Shown here: piece after piece, positions 10,290 to 19,284 of the stretch
How positions within the stretch are numbered: the first letter of the stretch is position 1
How the letters are laid out: each line of letters opens with the position of its first letter
NCBI RefSeq assembly: GCF_038396755.1
Contig: NZ_CP149822.1
Location: forward strand, 2,790,001-2,854,000
Reading direction: 5' to 3'
Origin: Chitinophaga pollutisoli
GTDB lineage: Bacteria; Bacteroidota; Bacteroidia; Chitinophagales; Chitinophagaceae
Length of the DNA stretch: 64,000 nt
The notes under the pieces: model-generated
What the model was told of the DNA's origin: nothing
Databases searched by the model: none
What the model saw: the letters and a program-made list of their open reading frames with translations, nothing else
Translations under genes and position numbers: made by a program

Positions 10290-10729
10290 TGACGGATGAG
10301 CATTTCATGCGCCAGGCCCTGCGGGAAGCGCGCCTGGCGGAAGAAAAGGGAGAAGTGCCCATCGGGGCGGTAGTGGTGATGAACGATCAGATCATCGGCC
10401 GGGGGCATAACCAGGTGGAGATGTTGAACGACTGTACGGCGCATGCCGAAATGATCGCGCTGACGTCCGCCTTCAATTACCTCGGCGCCAAATACCTCAT
10501 GGAAGCCACGCTGTATGTAACACTGGAACCTTGCGTAATGTGCGCCGGCGCTTTATACTGGAGCAAGATCGGGCGGATCGTATATGCGGCGGCGGACGAA
10601 AAAAACGGCTACCGCCGGGTGACGGAAGGCAAATCGCCATTTCATCCGAAAACGAAAGTGGAATACGGATTGTTGGGAGAAGAGAGCCTGGGGATGGTGA
10701 AAGCGTTCTTCCAGCGGCGAAGGAAATAA
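10289..10729 (+). CDS. tadA: tRNA-specific adenosine deaminase TadA
   Basis: Converts A34 to inosine in tRNA-Arg(ACG). The zinc/catalytic motifs HAEMIAL (about residue 52) and PCVMCAGAL (about 81) are intact. 146 aa is the usual size. Second gene of the ligA-tadA unit, ended by the hairpin at 10742. A related cytidine/guanine deaminase is possible but less likely. Confidence 0.93.
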   Translation: MTDEHFMRQALREARLAEEKGEVPIGAVVVMNDQIIGRGHNQVEMLNDCTAHAEMIALTSAFNYLGAKYLMEATLYVTLEPCVMCAGALYWSKIGRIVYAAADEKNGYRRVTEGKSPFHPKTKVEYGLLGEESLGMVKAFFQRRRK

Positions 10730-10741
10730 TGACAGAAAAGT

Positions 10742-10770
10742 AACGGCGGCCTTTCGGGCCGCCGTTGTTC
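10742..10770 (+). terminator. Hairpin after ligA-tadA
   Basis: A 10-bp perfect stem (AACGGCGGCC / GGCCGCCGTT) with a 5-nt loop lies 12 bases after tadA. The following tract is weak in T (GTTCATC). Confidence 0.65.
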
Positions 10771-10814
10771 ATCATCAAGGTGCGGAAGCATAAAATACCG
10801 CCGCACGTAAGTTT

Positions 10815-10839
10815 TGTACGGAACTTGCCTTTCCGTACA
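10815..10839. repeat. Perfect 9-bp inverted repeat
   Basis: TGTACGGAA and TTCCGTACA with a 7-nt loop. No T-run on either strand. Function unknown; the rest of 10770-10960 shows no gene. Confidence 0.4.
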
Positions 10840-10962
10840 GGGTATGTAACAGTCATCACCGCCTGTTGCGGGCAAATTATCGCTGCAAACGGAGGCCGCC
10901 AAAGGGAAAATGGTGAAGCAGAGGAATGGTGAAATGGAGTGCGGCGGCGGGGGGATGGAATG

Positions 10963-11000
10963 AAAAAGCGAAAGCGGCCCTTGTGAGGCCGCTTTCGCTT
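10963..11000 (-). terminator. Terminator of the SPFH gene
   Basis: A 14-bp perfect stem (AAGCGAAAGCGGCC / GGCCGCTTTCGCTT) with a 7-nt loop and a following T5 on the minus strand, 15 bases after the stop. Confidence 0.88.
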
Positions 11001-11015
11001 GTATGGCAAGACGAA

Positions 11016-11960
11016 TTATTTCTTGAACTGCATATTATCGGGGCCCATCATTTGGTTGAGGCCCATGAGTTGTTTCATGGTTTTTTCCATGCCTTCGGAG
11101 GAGCCGTCGAGGAAGATGACGTTTCCTTTACCGTTTTCCGCGAAGTTTTTGATGCCTTCCACCCACATGGAGAAGAGGATAACGGAGGTGTCCATGTTGG
11201 CTTGTTGCATTTCGCGGGCGGCAAGGCTCATACCTTTGGCCACTTCTTCCCGGAAGAGTGCCACACCCTTACCGCGAAGTTGCGCGGCCTGGCGTTCGGC
11301 TTCCGCGGCGATTTTGATGGCGTTACCATCGGCTTCGGCGGCTTTGGTTTTGGTGATGAGGAGGGCCTGGCCTTCGTTTTCGGCGGCGGCTTTCAGGTTG
11401 TTGGAGGCAACTACTTGCGCCATGGAGCGCATGATGGCCTCGTCGAAGGTGATATCGTTCATCTGGAGGTCCAGCAGGTGGAAGCCCCACTGTTCGAGGG
11501 TGAGGTCGATTTGTTCTTTTACGTGTTCGGTGATATCCCTGCGAAGGCCGAGCACTTCAGACTGGCGTTTGGTGGCAACGAATCCGCGGATGGAACCTTC
11601 GATCGTGCGTACGAGGGCCTGCATGAAGGAGCGCTCGTCCATGAATTTGAAGGCTACGTTCTTGATGGTTTCTTCTTCCTGGTTGTACACCGAATACAGG
11701 AGCATGGCCTTGAAGTACACATTGGCCTGGTCAATCGTAATCGCCTGGAATTCCAGCTCCACGGATCTGTTCTGGATCGAAATCCGTTTGAAGACTTTTT
11801 CGATGATGGGGATCTTGAAATTAAGACCCGGGGTGAGGATACGGTTATATTTACCGAAAATCGTAGTTACGCCCACCGTGCCTTGCTGCACCGTCACGAA
11901 AGCTGACAGTACGATCAGGACCACGAGGGCGATAATTACATACAAAATAATGTTATCCAT
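11016..11960 (-). CDS. SPFH domain (stomatin/prohibitin family) membrane protein
   Basis: One N-terminal membrane segment (about residues 4-24) is followed by the SPFH/band-7 domain (about 25-200) with the typical GVTTIFGKYNRILTPGLNFKIP opening split over strands, then an Ala/Glu-rich coiled region (about 190-250). 314 aa. Members form large oligomers at membrane microdomains and often modulate proteases or transporters; the partner here is unknown. It stands alone, with no nfeD-like gene beside it and a strong terminator after it. Confidence 0.9.
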   Translation of the reverse strand: MDNIILYVIIALVVLIVLSAFVTVQQGTVGVTTIFGKYNRILTPGLNFKIPIIEKVFKRISIQNRSVELEFQAITIDQANVYFKAMLLYSVYNQEEETIKNVAFKFMDERSFMQALVRTIEGSIRGFVATKRQSEVLGLRRDITEHVKEQIDLTLEQWGFHLLDLQMNDITFDEAIMRSMAQVVASNNLKAAAENEGQALLITKTKAAEADGNAIKIAAEAERQAAQLRGKGVALFREEVAKGMSLAAREMQQANMDTSVILFSMWVEGIKNFAENGKGNVIFLDGSSEGMEKTMKQLMGLNQMMGPDNMQFKK

Positions 11961-12142
11961 AGTATAAAGAAATTGAGGACCTGAAGGTAAACAAATTCTT
12001 TTACCGGAACATCATCCTGGGGCATAAGCTGGGTTTCCAAACGATCGGATGCAAGACCGGGCACAAGGGCTTTCAGAAGCTAACAAACAATGAATGCTCC
12101 TGCATAACCGGCTATTCAGCGATGCAGGTATGTATAAAGAGT

Positions 12143-12352
12143 TTATATTTTTTGAACGTTACGGAAATATATGAACACGTCATCCAGTTCAATCTGCTTA
12201 AGCTGGTACGCCAACTGGGTTTTCAGGTCGGCGGTCTCTTCTTTGATTTTTTTGTACTGGTCCTTTAATGTCTGATATCTGGCGACTATTTCCTCGGGGG
12301 TGGCGGTATTGTCCAGGGCCAGGATATCATACGCCTTCTCTTCGGTTATCAT
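12143..12352 (-). CDS. Small J-like protein without HPD, 69 aa
   Basis: A predicted soluble helical protein. Residues 1-40 (EKAYDILALDNTATPEEIVARYQ) follow the J-domain pattern of YDILGL...A...EI..AY..L, but the HPD loop needed to stimulate Hsp70 is absent. The second half is a charged, coiled-coil-like helix. No family name is offered. Its promoter region carries the compound palindromic element at 12429-12480, and a PAS-LuxR regulator lies just beyond, suggesting regulated expression. It could be a degenerate J domain used for binding, or simply a helical hairpin. Confidence 0.6.
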   Translation of the reverse strand: MITEEKAYDILALDNTATPEEIVARYQTLKDQYKKIKEETADLKTQLAYQLKQIELDDVFIYFRNVQKI

Positions 12353-12428
12353 AGCGATAAGTATTACCTCTCAAAAAACTATCTAAATGAACTCCGGAAT
12401 CTGTATCTACTGTTTCTCTCTTTTCAGG

Positions 12429-12480
12429 CTACTAAATTAGTGGAGTTTGAAACGCCGGAAAATACCCAAGCTTGGGTATT
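12429..12480 (-). promoter_or_regulatory. Compound palindromic operator/promoter element, copy 1
   Basis: On the minus strand: AATACCCAAGCTTGGGTATT (12480-12461, a perfect palindrome with TACCCAA-2-TTGGGTA heptamers), 17 bases, then CCACTAATTTAGTAG (12443-12429), then 76 bases to the ATG at 12352. The same arrangement occurs at 41320-41373. The 7-2-7 heptamers resemble NarL/LuxR-family sites. Confidence 0.65.
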
Positions 12481-12576
12481 TTTGTCCGCTGAACCCCGGA
12501 TCACACTTGCGTTGTAGCCATTTTATAAATTACAAAACAAACGCATGTAAGTTGATAATCATGTATGGGTTATCCG

Positions 12577-13284
12577 TTACTGCACGCCGATCTGCCTGGC
12601 CAGGGCTACGAGTTCGGGAGTATTCCTCACTTTTAATTTTAACCGGATATTTTTCCGGTGGGTTTCTACAGTATACCGGCTGAGGTTGAGCCTTTCCGCG
12701 ATTTCCTTGTTGTTGAAGCCCCGCGCAGCCAGCATGAAGATGTCTTTCTCCCTGGCAGTGAGCTTGTTGAGCACATCTTCGTTGCGCCTGCGCAACACGA
12801 CGCGCAGCGCCTCCGTGATCTGATTGCCCGTGTCCAGCGCGTTCGAAAAATCGAGAAATACGCAGATTACATCCACCACATTCCCGTGTGCATCAAAAGT
12901 GAATGGCAGTCCTAACCCTACCACCCAGAACCACTCCTGGTCGTCTTTACGCCGCACGCGCATTACGCCGCCGAACATACCCTTACTCTCAGAAAACTTC
13001 TGCTGAGAAATGGCCAGTATGTTCATATCGTCAGGGTGGGTAACCTGACGAAAAAATTCCGTCCCCAACGTTAAAACCTCCTCGCGGCTGTATCCCAGCG
13101 TGTCGGTCAGCCTAACGTTGCACCAGTTAACTGCCTTTTTGGAGTTGTTGGACGTATACAGCATGGCCGGAACCTTTTCGATGATGGCTTCCAGATGTTC
13201 CAGCCGGCTCCTCAATTGCGCATTCTCCGATAACAGTGCATCATGAGAATCGCGGCTTTCTGTGCCCATGTCCTGCATTGACAT
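12577..13284 (-). CDS. PAS domain LuxR-family transcriptional regulator
   Basis: A single PAS sensor domain (about residues 30-150; LTDTLGYSREEVL, TLGTEFFRQVTHPDD and the closing WVVGLGLPFTFDAHG strands) is joined to a C-terminal LuxR/NarL helix-turn-helix (LTAREKDIFMLAARGFNNKEIAERLNLS, about 175-235). There is no receiver domain, so the signal is probably a ligand or partner sensed by the PAS fold. 235 aa. The gene lies upstream of the J-like gene on the same strand, and a NarL-type palindrome sits between them, so it is the first candidate to bind that site (inference). Confidence 0.88.
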   Translation of the reverse strand: MSMQDMGTESRDSHDALLSENAQLRSRLEHLEAIIEKVPAMLYTSNNSKKAVNWCNVRLTDTLGYSREEVLTLGTEFFRQVTHPDDMNILAISQQKFSESKGMFGGVMRVRRKDDQEWFWVVGLGLPFTFDAHGNVVDVICVFLDFSNALDTGNQITEALRVVLRRRNEDVLNKLTAREKDIFMLAARGFNNKEIAERLNLSRYTVETHRKNIRLKLKVRNTPELVALARQIGVQ

Positions 13285-13452
13285 ATGTTTTAAACAAACA
13301 ATAGTGAAAAACTAACGATGAATACTATACGAATATAAAAATTCGCTACGCAAATGTTATAACACCTTTATGTAAATATAAAAGAAAAAGCCATATATCC
13401 AAATCCTGCGCTACATGGTCAATCAGGGTATAACAACAAGAGCGATAAAGGG

Positions 13453-13484
13453 TTTGACAATTCCATTATCCGGCCGTAAATTTG
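13453..13484 (+). promoter_or_regulatory. Promoter of superoxide dismutase
   Basis: TTTG (13453-13456), a 20-base spacer and TAAATTTG (13477-13484) match the Bacteroidota -33/-7 consensus. It leaves a leader of about 40 bases before the ATG at 13529. Confidence 0.7.
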
Positions 13485-13528
13485 GTGTTCGATTCAAACT
13501 CAATTTTCTCACCCATAAAAATTGGATT

Positions 13529-14125
13529 ATGGCTTTTACCCTTCCTGCATTACCGTATGCATCCGATGCGCTGGAACCGCACTTCGATAAAATGACGATG
13601 GAAATCCATCACGGTAAGCACCACCAGGCTTATGTAGACAATCTGAACAAGGCTATCGCCGGTACCGAAAACGAAAATAAATCCCTCGAAGAGCTGGTAG
13701 CCAAAGCCGGCGCCATCTCCCCCGCAGTCCGCAACAACGGCGGCGGCCACTGGAACCACTCCTTTTTCTGGGAATCACTGGCACCCAACGCAGGCGGTGC
13801 TCCCTCCGGCGCCCTGGCTGATGCCATCAACAGCGCCTTCGGCTCCTTCGACGCGTTCAAAGAAAAATTCAACGCTGCCGGCGTTTCCCGCTTCGGTTCC
13901 GGTTGGGCCTGGCTCACCCAGAAAGACGGCAAGCTGGAAATTTCCTCCACCCCCAACCAGGACAATCCCCTGATGGACGTGGCTGAAGTGAAAGGCACTC
14001 CCATCCTCGGCGTTGACGTGTGGGAACACGCTTACTACCTCAAATACCAGAACCGCCGCGCAGAGTACCTCGCTGCTTTCTGGAACGTAATAAACTGGGA
14101 CGCAGTGAGCAAACGCTTCAAATAA
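13529..14125 (+). CDS. sodA: Superoxide dismutase (Fe/Mn family, Mn-like)
   Basis: Converts superoxide to hydrogen peroxide and oxygen in the cytoplasm. The metal ligands fit HHGKHH (N-terminal helix), NHSFFW, and [21 protein letters not shown] and the Gln in NQDNPLM are the pattern of manganese or cambialistic enzymes rather than strict iron ones. 198 aa from the ATG at 13529; an upstream ATG at 13415 would place the promoter inside the gene and is rejected. Single gene between its own promoter and a bidirectional terminator. Confidence 0.95.
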   Translation: MAFTLPALPYASDALEPHFDKMTMEIHHGKHHQAYVDNLNKAIAGTENENKSLEELVAKAGAISPAVRNNGGGHWNHSFFWESLAPNAGGAPSGALADAINSAFGSFDAFKEKFNAAGVSRFGSGWAWLTQKDGKLEISSTPNQDNPLMDVAEVKGTPILGVDVWEHAYYLKYQNRRAEYLAAFWNVINWDAVSKRFK

Positions 14126-14140
14126 GCGAACCCTCCGCAT

Positions 14141-14178
14141 AAAAAAAGCCGGTCGTCGTTAAGACAACCGGCTTTTTT
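14141..14178. terminator. Bidirectional terminator between sod and the DUF1080 gene
   Basis: AAAAAAGCCGGT and ACCGGCTTTTTT flank an inner GTC/GAC pairing. It serves both converging genes. Confidence 0.9.
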
Positions 14179-14195
14179 ATGACTGTTAGCCATCC

Positions 14196-14969
14196 TTACA
14201 GCGGCTTGATCTTCAAATTTTTGAACCAGATCTCACTGCCGTGGTCCTGCAGGCAGATATGGCCCTTTTGAGCGGAACCATATCCTTTGTACTCCTTCCA
14301 TTTACCGGTAGCTTTCGCTTCTTCCCAGGCCGGTGTCCACATCTGCGTGTCCACCACCTTTTCGCCGTTCAGCCAATGCTCCACATGCCCCTTGTTCACC
14401 ACGATGCGGGTGTGGTTCCACTCGCCGATAGGCTTCGCAGCCAGTTTCGACGGCGGATTCATGGCGTAATTGGCGCCGGACTTTTGCCAGTCTTCCAGCT
14501 TCTCGGGGAAGTTGTTGTCGTCGATGATCTGGTACTCGGGGCCGCTCATATAAGGCGCCTCAAATTCTTCGGTCACCAGGTAAAGGATACCGCTGTTGCC
14601 CTGGGGCGCCAGCTTCCAGTCTGCCTCCAGCTCGAAGTTTTCGTATTGGTCCGTTGTGATGAGGTCGCCGCGCATATCGCTTTTATCGGTAGCGCTGCCG
14701 GTGCAATGAAGCGTTCCTTCAAGGGCGCTCCATGTTTTACCGTCTTTTCCTTTGTAAACGCGCCATCCGTCGAGGTTCTGGCCGTTGAAGAGCAATTTCC
14801 ATCCCGCAGCCTTTTCGGCTTCAGACAAAACGTTCTCCGTAACGGGCGCCGCGGCTACGTTTTCAGTGCCTGCGGTCACGGGATCCTTTTGTTCCCCGGT
14901 GGACGCGCCGCCGCAGGAGGCAATCCCCAGCGCGGCTGCCGCAAAAGCGGGTAGCATCAGCTGCTTCAT
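14196..14969 (-). CDS. DUF1080 lipoprotein (3-keto-disaccharide hydrolase-like)
   Basis: A secreted lipoprotein (signal MKQLMLPAFAAAALGIASC, lipobox Cys) with one DUF1080 concanavalin-like domain: WKLLFNGQNLDGWR, then the EFELEADWK-type strand and GNSGILY. The family includes hydrolases of 3-keto-glucosides. It lies 10 bases after the Gfo/Idh/MocA gene, which would make the oxidised sugar; together they suggest an oxidise-then-cleave route for glycosides in the periplasm (inference from pairing). Confidence 0.9.
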   Translation of the reverse strand: MKQLMLPAFAAAALGIASCGGASTGEQKDPVTAGTENVAAAPVTENVLSEAEKAAGWKLLFNGQNLDGWRVYKGKDGKTWSALEGTLHCTGSATDKSDMRGDLITTDQYENFELEADWKLAPQGNSGILYLVTEEFEAPYMSGPEYQIIDDNNFPEKLEDWQKSGANYAMNPPSKLAAKPIGEWNHTRIVVNKGHVEHWLNGEKVVDTQMWTPAWEEAKATGKWKEYKGYGSAQKGHICLQDHGSEIWFKNLKIKPL

Positions 14970-14979
14970 ACAAAACGAA

Positions 14980-16368
14980 TTATTTGTTTACGACTTTGAG
15001 ATGCTTCGGATCCCAATGCATGATCTTGTTGGAGAAATAACTGTCGTTGCAAAGCAGCGCAGGCGCAGCGGCACGGAAACCGAAAAGGGCGTCTTCCGCT
15101 ACTTTACCTTTGGTACGCATAGCGTTGAACAGGTTGTAGAAGTGGTCGAAATGCGCACCTTTGTAGCCTTCTTCCGCTTCGTAGATCAACTTGTCCGGAT
15201 TCATCATGTGCTTTCTTTCATATACGAACTGCTTGCCGTTGTCGCGGGCCTGTTTGCCGGCGGTCAGCGGATCGGATGCATCGGATGCGTTTTTATTGCG
15301 GTATACCGTTACGCGGTCCCATTCAACGGTCATGGAGCCTTCGCTACCCACCATGCGGAGGTAGTTGGTGCCGCCGGTACCGTCCACGAAGTTTACGCGG
15401 AGCGAAAGGTTGAAGGCGGGATGCACGTCGGTCTGCGGATAGTCGAACATGCCGAGCATCACGTCAGGCACTTCGCGGCCGTCTTTCCAATAACGGAGCC
15501 CGCCGGTAGCCATGATCTTCTCGGGCCCGATGGAACCGGTCACCAGGTGAAGGCTGGAGAACAGGTGCACGAACAGGTCGCCGGAAACGCCGGTACCATA
15601 GTCGCGGTAGTTCCTCCAACGGAAGAAGCGCAGGGGATCGAAGTCACGTTTTTTGTTATTGGACAGGAAGGCGTCCCAACCTACGGTAGACGGCGAAGCG
15701 TCGGCCGGGATGGGATATTGCCATGCGCCGAAGGCGGACATGCGTGCCCAGAAGCCTTCCGCGTAGTTGAGTTCGCCGATGGCGCCGTCTTTCAGCAGCT
15801 CGCGGGCTTTTTCGTTACCGAGGGAGCTAACGCCCTGGCTGCCGACCTGGTACACCACGCCTTTGTTACGGTTCTGCGCATCCACCACGGCGGCGCCTTC
15901 GCTCACGTCATGCACCATTGGTTTTTCGCAGTACACGCTCTTGCCGGCGTTCATGGCGGCAACGGAGATGTCTTTATGCCAGGAGTCCGGCGTGGCGATG
16001 ATTACCGCGTCGATATCTTTACGTTGCAGGATTTCTTTATAGTCGCGGGTCGTGTAAATGTCGTTGCCCCATTTCTTCTTGGCATCCGCCAGGCGGCCGT
16101 CGTAGAGGTCGCAGGCAGCCACGAGCTTCACGCCAGGCACCTTGATGGCGGTGTTGGTGTCTTCGGTACCCATGCCGCCGGCTCCGATGAGGGCGATCTG
16201 GATATGGTCGTTGGCACTGTAGTGGTCTTTCTGACGCGCCAATTGCTGGAGGCTTCTCTGACGGTCGGCGGCGGTGATGATATTCGGGATCAGTGATGCT
16301 CCCACAACTCCTTTTGCCAGCTTATTGATAAAGCCCCGGCGGGAATTGTTTTTGTTCTTGTCAGTCAT
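14980..16368 (-). CDS. Tat-exported Gfo/Idh/MocA family oxidoreductase
   Basis: An NAD(P)-dependent sugar oxidoreductase. The N-terminus carries a twin-arginine signal (SRRGFINKLAKGVVGASL), so it is folded with cofactor before export. The Rossmann motif is IALIGAGGMG at about residue 57, and the EKPMVHD motif with the conserved Lys lies near 150. 462 aa, typical of the long secreted Bacteroidota form. First gene of a two-gene unit with the DUF1080 lipoprotein. Substrate unknown. Confidence 0.92.
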   Translation of the reverse strand: MTDKNKNNSRRGFINKLAKGVVGASLIPNIITAADRQRSLQQLARQKDHYSANDHIQIALIGAGGMGTEDTNTAIKVPGVKLVAACDLYDGRLADAKKKWGNDIYTTRDYKEILQRKDIDAVIIATPDSWHKDISVAAMNAGKSVYCEKPMVHDVSEGAAVVDAQNRNKGVVYQVGSQGVSSLGNEKARELLKDGAIGELNYAEGFWARMSAFGAWQYPIPADASPSTVGWDAFLSNNKKRDFDPLRFFRWRNYRDYGTGVSGDLFVHLFSSLHLVTGSIGPEKIMATGGLRYWKDGREVPDVMLGMFDYPQTDVHPAFNLSLRVNFVDGTGGTNYLRMVGSEGSMTVEWDRVTVYRNKNASDASDPLTAGKQARDNGKQFVYERKHMMNPDKLIYEAEEGYKGAHFDHFYNLFNAMRTKGKVAEDALFGFRAAAPALLCNDSYFSNKIMHWDPKHLKVVNK

Positions 16369-16451
16369 GGCTTTGCATTTATGGATTTTACGTGACGTGC
16401 GGTTAGTGAAGTCTCAATATTAATAAAATATTTTAAAAATTGCAATTGCAA

Positions 16452-17276
16452 CTAAAAGGCCGGTTGCAGGATGGATTTGACGGGAAGATGGTCAGAAGCG
16501 TAGGTTTCTGGAATGACTTCATGGCTTACCACCGTGAATTTCCCTTTCGTATAGGCGATAAAATCGATGCAACGGCGCGGGTTCACCACTGGGATCGTTG
16601 GCGCGCAATCGCTGCAGGTGCGGGTGAAATGGGCGTCCAGCTGGTTGATGACGGGCCCTCCGGCGGAGGCGTTCATATCTCCCGCCACGATCACCGGGTA
16701 AGGTTGTTCCGATAAAATCTTCGTCACCTCACGCATCTGCACGATCCGGTTGCTGTCGCTACGCTGCGCGTCGAGGTGGGTGCTGGCCATCAACACCTTC
16801 TTCCCTCCGGGTAATTCCACCAGCATGGTCGCCAGCGCGCGCGGCTCACCATGGGTGCCGGGCAATGTGGTCAGCGCATACCGCTTCGTTTCCAGCACCG
16901 GGAATTTCGACAGCACAGCGATGCCGTATTCTCCGCCGCCATAATCAATTCCTTTCGCGAAGAAAGCTTTCATCCCCAAACGCTTCGCCAGGTCTTCCGC
17001 CTGGTGCAGCGTGGTACCCGACCGCGTATTGTTAACGTCTACTTCCTGCAACGCCACCAGGTCGGGCTTCGCTTGGGCGATCACCTTCGCGATGGCGTCC
17101 ATATCAATCTTACCTTCCACAGACGGCGGATTGGCGTGATGGATGTTATAACTTAACACACTTACCTGTGGCGATGTAACGGTTGCGGACCGGTTCCCGG
17201 CGGTGCAGGCCGAAAGGGAAATCAATGCGAAAAATGCTGCGAAACAGCGATGGTTATTCATATGTAGACGTTTCAA
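16452..17276 (-). CDS. Endonuclease/exonuclease/phosphatase family lipoprotein
   Basis: A secreted EEP-fold hydrolase with a lipoprotein signal (LISLSACTAG). Catalytic motifs are visible: LSYNIHHA, LQEVD (metal Glu), STHLDAQ, VAGDMNA and SDHLPV (catalytic His at the end). 274 aa. Likely a phosphodiesterase or phosphatase; the substrate (lipid, inositol phosphate or nucleic acid) cannot be told. An alternative start 15 bases downstream (MNNHRC) would shorten the signal. Confidence 0.88.
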   Translation of the reverse strand: MKRLHMNNHRCFAAFFALISLSACTAGNRSATVTSPQVSVLSYNIHHANPPSVEGKIDMDAIAKVIAQAKPDLVALQEVDVNNTRSGTTLHQAEDLAKRLGMKAFFAKGIDYGGGEYGIAVLSKFPVLETKRYALTTLPGTHGEPRALATMLVELPGGKKVLMASTHLDAQRSDSNRIVQMREVTKILSEQPYPVIVAGDMNASAGGPVINQLDAHFTRTCSDCAPTIPVVNPRRCIDFIAYTKGKFTVVSHEVIPETYASDHLPVKSILQPAF

Positions 17277-17300
17277 ATTGCTAAACTATAAAAGAACAAA

Positions 17301-17338
17301 AAACAATTTAGCCATGCAACAATTCGTGCATGGCTAAA
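17301..17338 (-). terminator. Terminator of the S41 protease gene
   Basis: A 12-bp perfect stem (TTTAGCCATGCA / TGCATGGCTAAA) with an 8-nt loop; T-rich tail on the minus strand. Confidence 0.8.
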
Positions 17339-17363
17339 CAAATTTCATGATAAGCGGCCTGGA

Positions 17364-19022
17364 TCAGTTTTTCCGTGTGAGCAGCTGCTGGTATTTCTGC
17401 GGGCTTTGCAGGAGCGTTACCGCTTCTTCCACATCGCGGTCCCAGCTGAGGGAGCGCTCGATGCGCCCGGCCTGCGGGAAGTAGCGGTTGGCGATTTCTT
17501 CTTCCAGCAGCTGGCGGATTTCCGCTTTGTTGCGGAGCAGGTCCTGCTTTTTGTCGTGTTTCATTTTCGCCTGCAGGGCGTCGAATTCTTTTTGCAGGCC
17601 GTCGTAATATTTCTCGCGGGTGGCGGTCGACCGGAAAATGTCGAGTGCTTCCTCGCTGCGGGTTTTATAGCTGTAATCCTTCCCGTCCAGGAACTTCAGG
17701 AATTCCTCGAACACTTCATCCGTCACAAAAGCCGTGCTGGTGGCGGGTGTTTCGGGATGGGCATAATAATACCGGGTGGCATAGTCGAAGATGAATTGTT
17801 TGCGCAGCAGTGTGATGGCTACCTGGCTGAGGATGGTGCTTTCCACGCGCGCATCCGGTTCTATGCCGCCGCCATCTTTCACGGGCCTGCCAGCCGCGGT
17901 GGTAAACGATTTGCGGAGGGAATCGGGCACGTAATCGGCTTCACCTTCGTCGTTGCGCTGCGAATAATCGATCGCCTGGATGCAACGGCCGCTGGGCGTG
18001 TAATACCGTGCGGTCGTCACTTTCAGCTTGGCGTTATAGGGAAGCGGGCGCGTGGTTTGCACCAGGCCTTTGCCGTAAGAGCGTTGCCCCACCACAAGCC
18101 CCCGGTCCAGGTCCTGCACCGCGCCGGCCACAATCTCCGATGCGGAGGCGGAAGAGCGGCTGGTGAGCACCACGAGGGGAATGTGATTGTCGATCGGCAG
18201 GAGGCTGGTCTTGTACTCGCGGTCCCAGCTTTTCACTTTGCCGCGGGTGCTGACGATCAGCTTCCCTTTGTCGATAAAAATATTGGATAGCGACACGGCT
18301 TCTTCCAGCAACCCGCCGGGATTGCCCCGGAGATCGAGCACCACGCCGCCGAGTGCGGGGTGTTGTTTACGGAGGGCTTCGAAAGCGAGCTGCACCTGTT
18401 CGGCGCTGCCTTCGGTGAACTGCGTCATTTTGATATACCCGACGTTTTTACGGATGATGCCGGAATAGCTCACGGGCTTCACGTTGATATCGTCGCGCAG
18501 GATGCGGTATGTTTTTTCGGTATTGTTGAGGGGATGGCGGAGCACGATGATGAGCGCGGTGCCGGCGGTGCCTTTGAGGTATTTGCTCACTTCTTCCTGC
18601 TCCATGTTTTTGGCGCTCTTGCCGTCGAGGGAAACGATGACGTCGCCTGCTTTGATGCCGGCTTTGTCCATGGGGCTGCCTTCGTACACGTCGGTGATGG
18701 AGGTCCATTCGCCTTCGGTGTAAATGGAGGCGCCTACGCCGCCGTATTTGCCGGTGGCCATGAAGCGGAGCTCGTCAAGTTCTTCTTCGGGAACGAAGTC
18801 GGTGTAGGGATCAGTTTCTTCGAGCATGGCTTCGATGCCGGTCTGCATGAGTTTATCGGGCGGGAGGTCTTCGACGTAATAGGTATTGAGCTCGCGGTAA
18901 AACGCGGCGAAGATGTCGAGGTTTTTGGCGATGAGGAAGTATTTGTCGCTGTTGCGGAAGGCGAGGGCCAGACCGGCGATGCCGATCAGCGCGAACAACA
19001 TGATTTTACGGGATTTCCGCAT
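17364..19022 (-). CDS. S41 family C-terminal processing peptidase
   Basis: A periplasmic serine protease of the CtpA/Prc type. An N-terminal membrane anchor (about 8-24), a PDZ domain (about 80-170; KYGGVGASIY, SPMDKAGIKAGDVI), then the catalytic core: GNPGGLL, the Ser in SRSSASASEI (about 295) and the Lys in SYGKGLVQT (about 320). 552 aa, with a long charged C-terminal helix. Downstream of rpmH-rnpA-yidD in the same direction, 28 bases after yidD. Confidence 0.94.
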   Translation of the reverse strand: MRKSRKIMLFALIGIAGLALAFRNSDKYFLIAKNLDIFAAFYRELNTYYVEDLPPDKLMQTGIEAMLEETDPYTDFVPEEELDELRFMATGKYGGVGASIYTEGEWTSITDVYEGSPMDKAGIKAGDVIVSLDGKSAKNMEQEEVSKYLKGTAGTALIIVLRHPLNNTEKTYRILRDDINVKPVSYSGIIRKNVGYIKMTQFTEGSAEQVQLAFEALRKQHPALGGVVLDLRGNPGGLLEEAVSLSNIFIDKGKLIVSTRGKVKSWDREYKTSLLPIDNHIPLVVLTSRSSASASEIVAGAVQDLDRGLVVGQRSYGKGLVQTTRPLPYNAKLKVTTARYYTPSGRCIQAIDYSQRNDEGEADYVPDSLRKSFTTAAGRPVKDGGGIEPDARVESTILSQVAITLLRKQFIFDYATRYYYAHPETPATSTAFVTDEVFEEFLKFLDGKDYSYKTRSEEALDIFRSTATREKYYDGLQKEFDALQAKMKHDKKQDLLRNKAEIRQLLEEEIANRYFPQAGRIERSLSWDRDVEEAVTLLQSPQKYQQLLTRKN

Positions 19023-19050
19023 GCGTAACAGTGTTTCGGGATGAGAAAAT

Positions 19051-19284
19051 TCAGGGGACCGGGTCGTATCCGTGACCTCCCCAGGGGTTGCAGCTGAGGA
19101 TTCTTTTGGCTGCGAGCCATCCTCCTTTGAAGAGGCCGTGTTTCCTGAGGGCTTCGAGGCCGTACTGGGAGCAAGTGGGGGTGTACCTGCACTTGTTGGC
19201 GCCCAGCAGCGGGCTGATGCACCACTGATAGATCTTAATTATTAAAATGAACGGGATACTCAAAATTTGCATCAATCGCTTCAT
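19051..19284 (-). CDS. yidD: Membrane protein insertion efficiency factor YidD
   Basis: A small amphipathic inner-membrane-associated protein helping YidC. The conserved core [10 protein letters not shown] and the [14 protein letters not shown] end are present. 77 aa. It overlaps the rnpA stop by 4 bases (ATGA), as in many genomes. Confidence 0.96.
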   Translation of the reverse strand: MKRLMQILSIPFILIIKIYQWCISPLLGANKCRYTPTCSQYGLEALRKHGLFKGGWLAAKRILSCNPWGGHGYDPVP

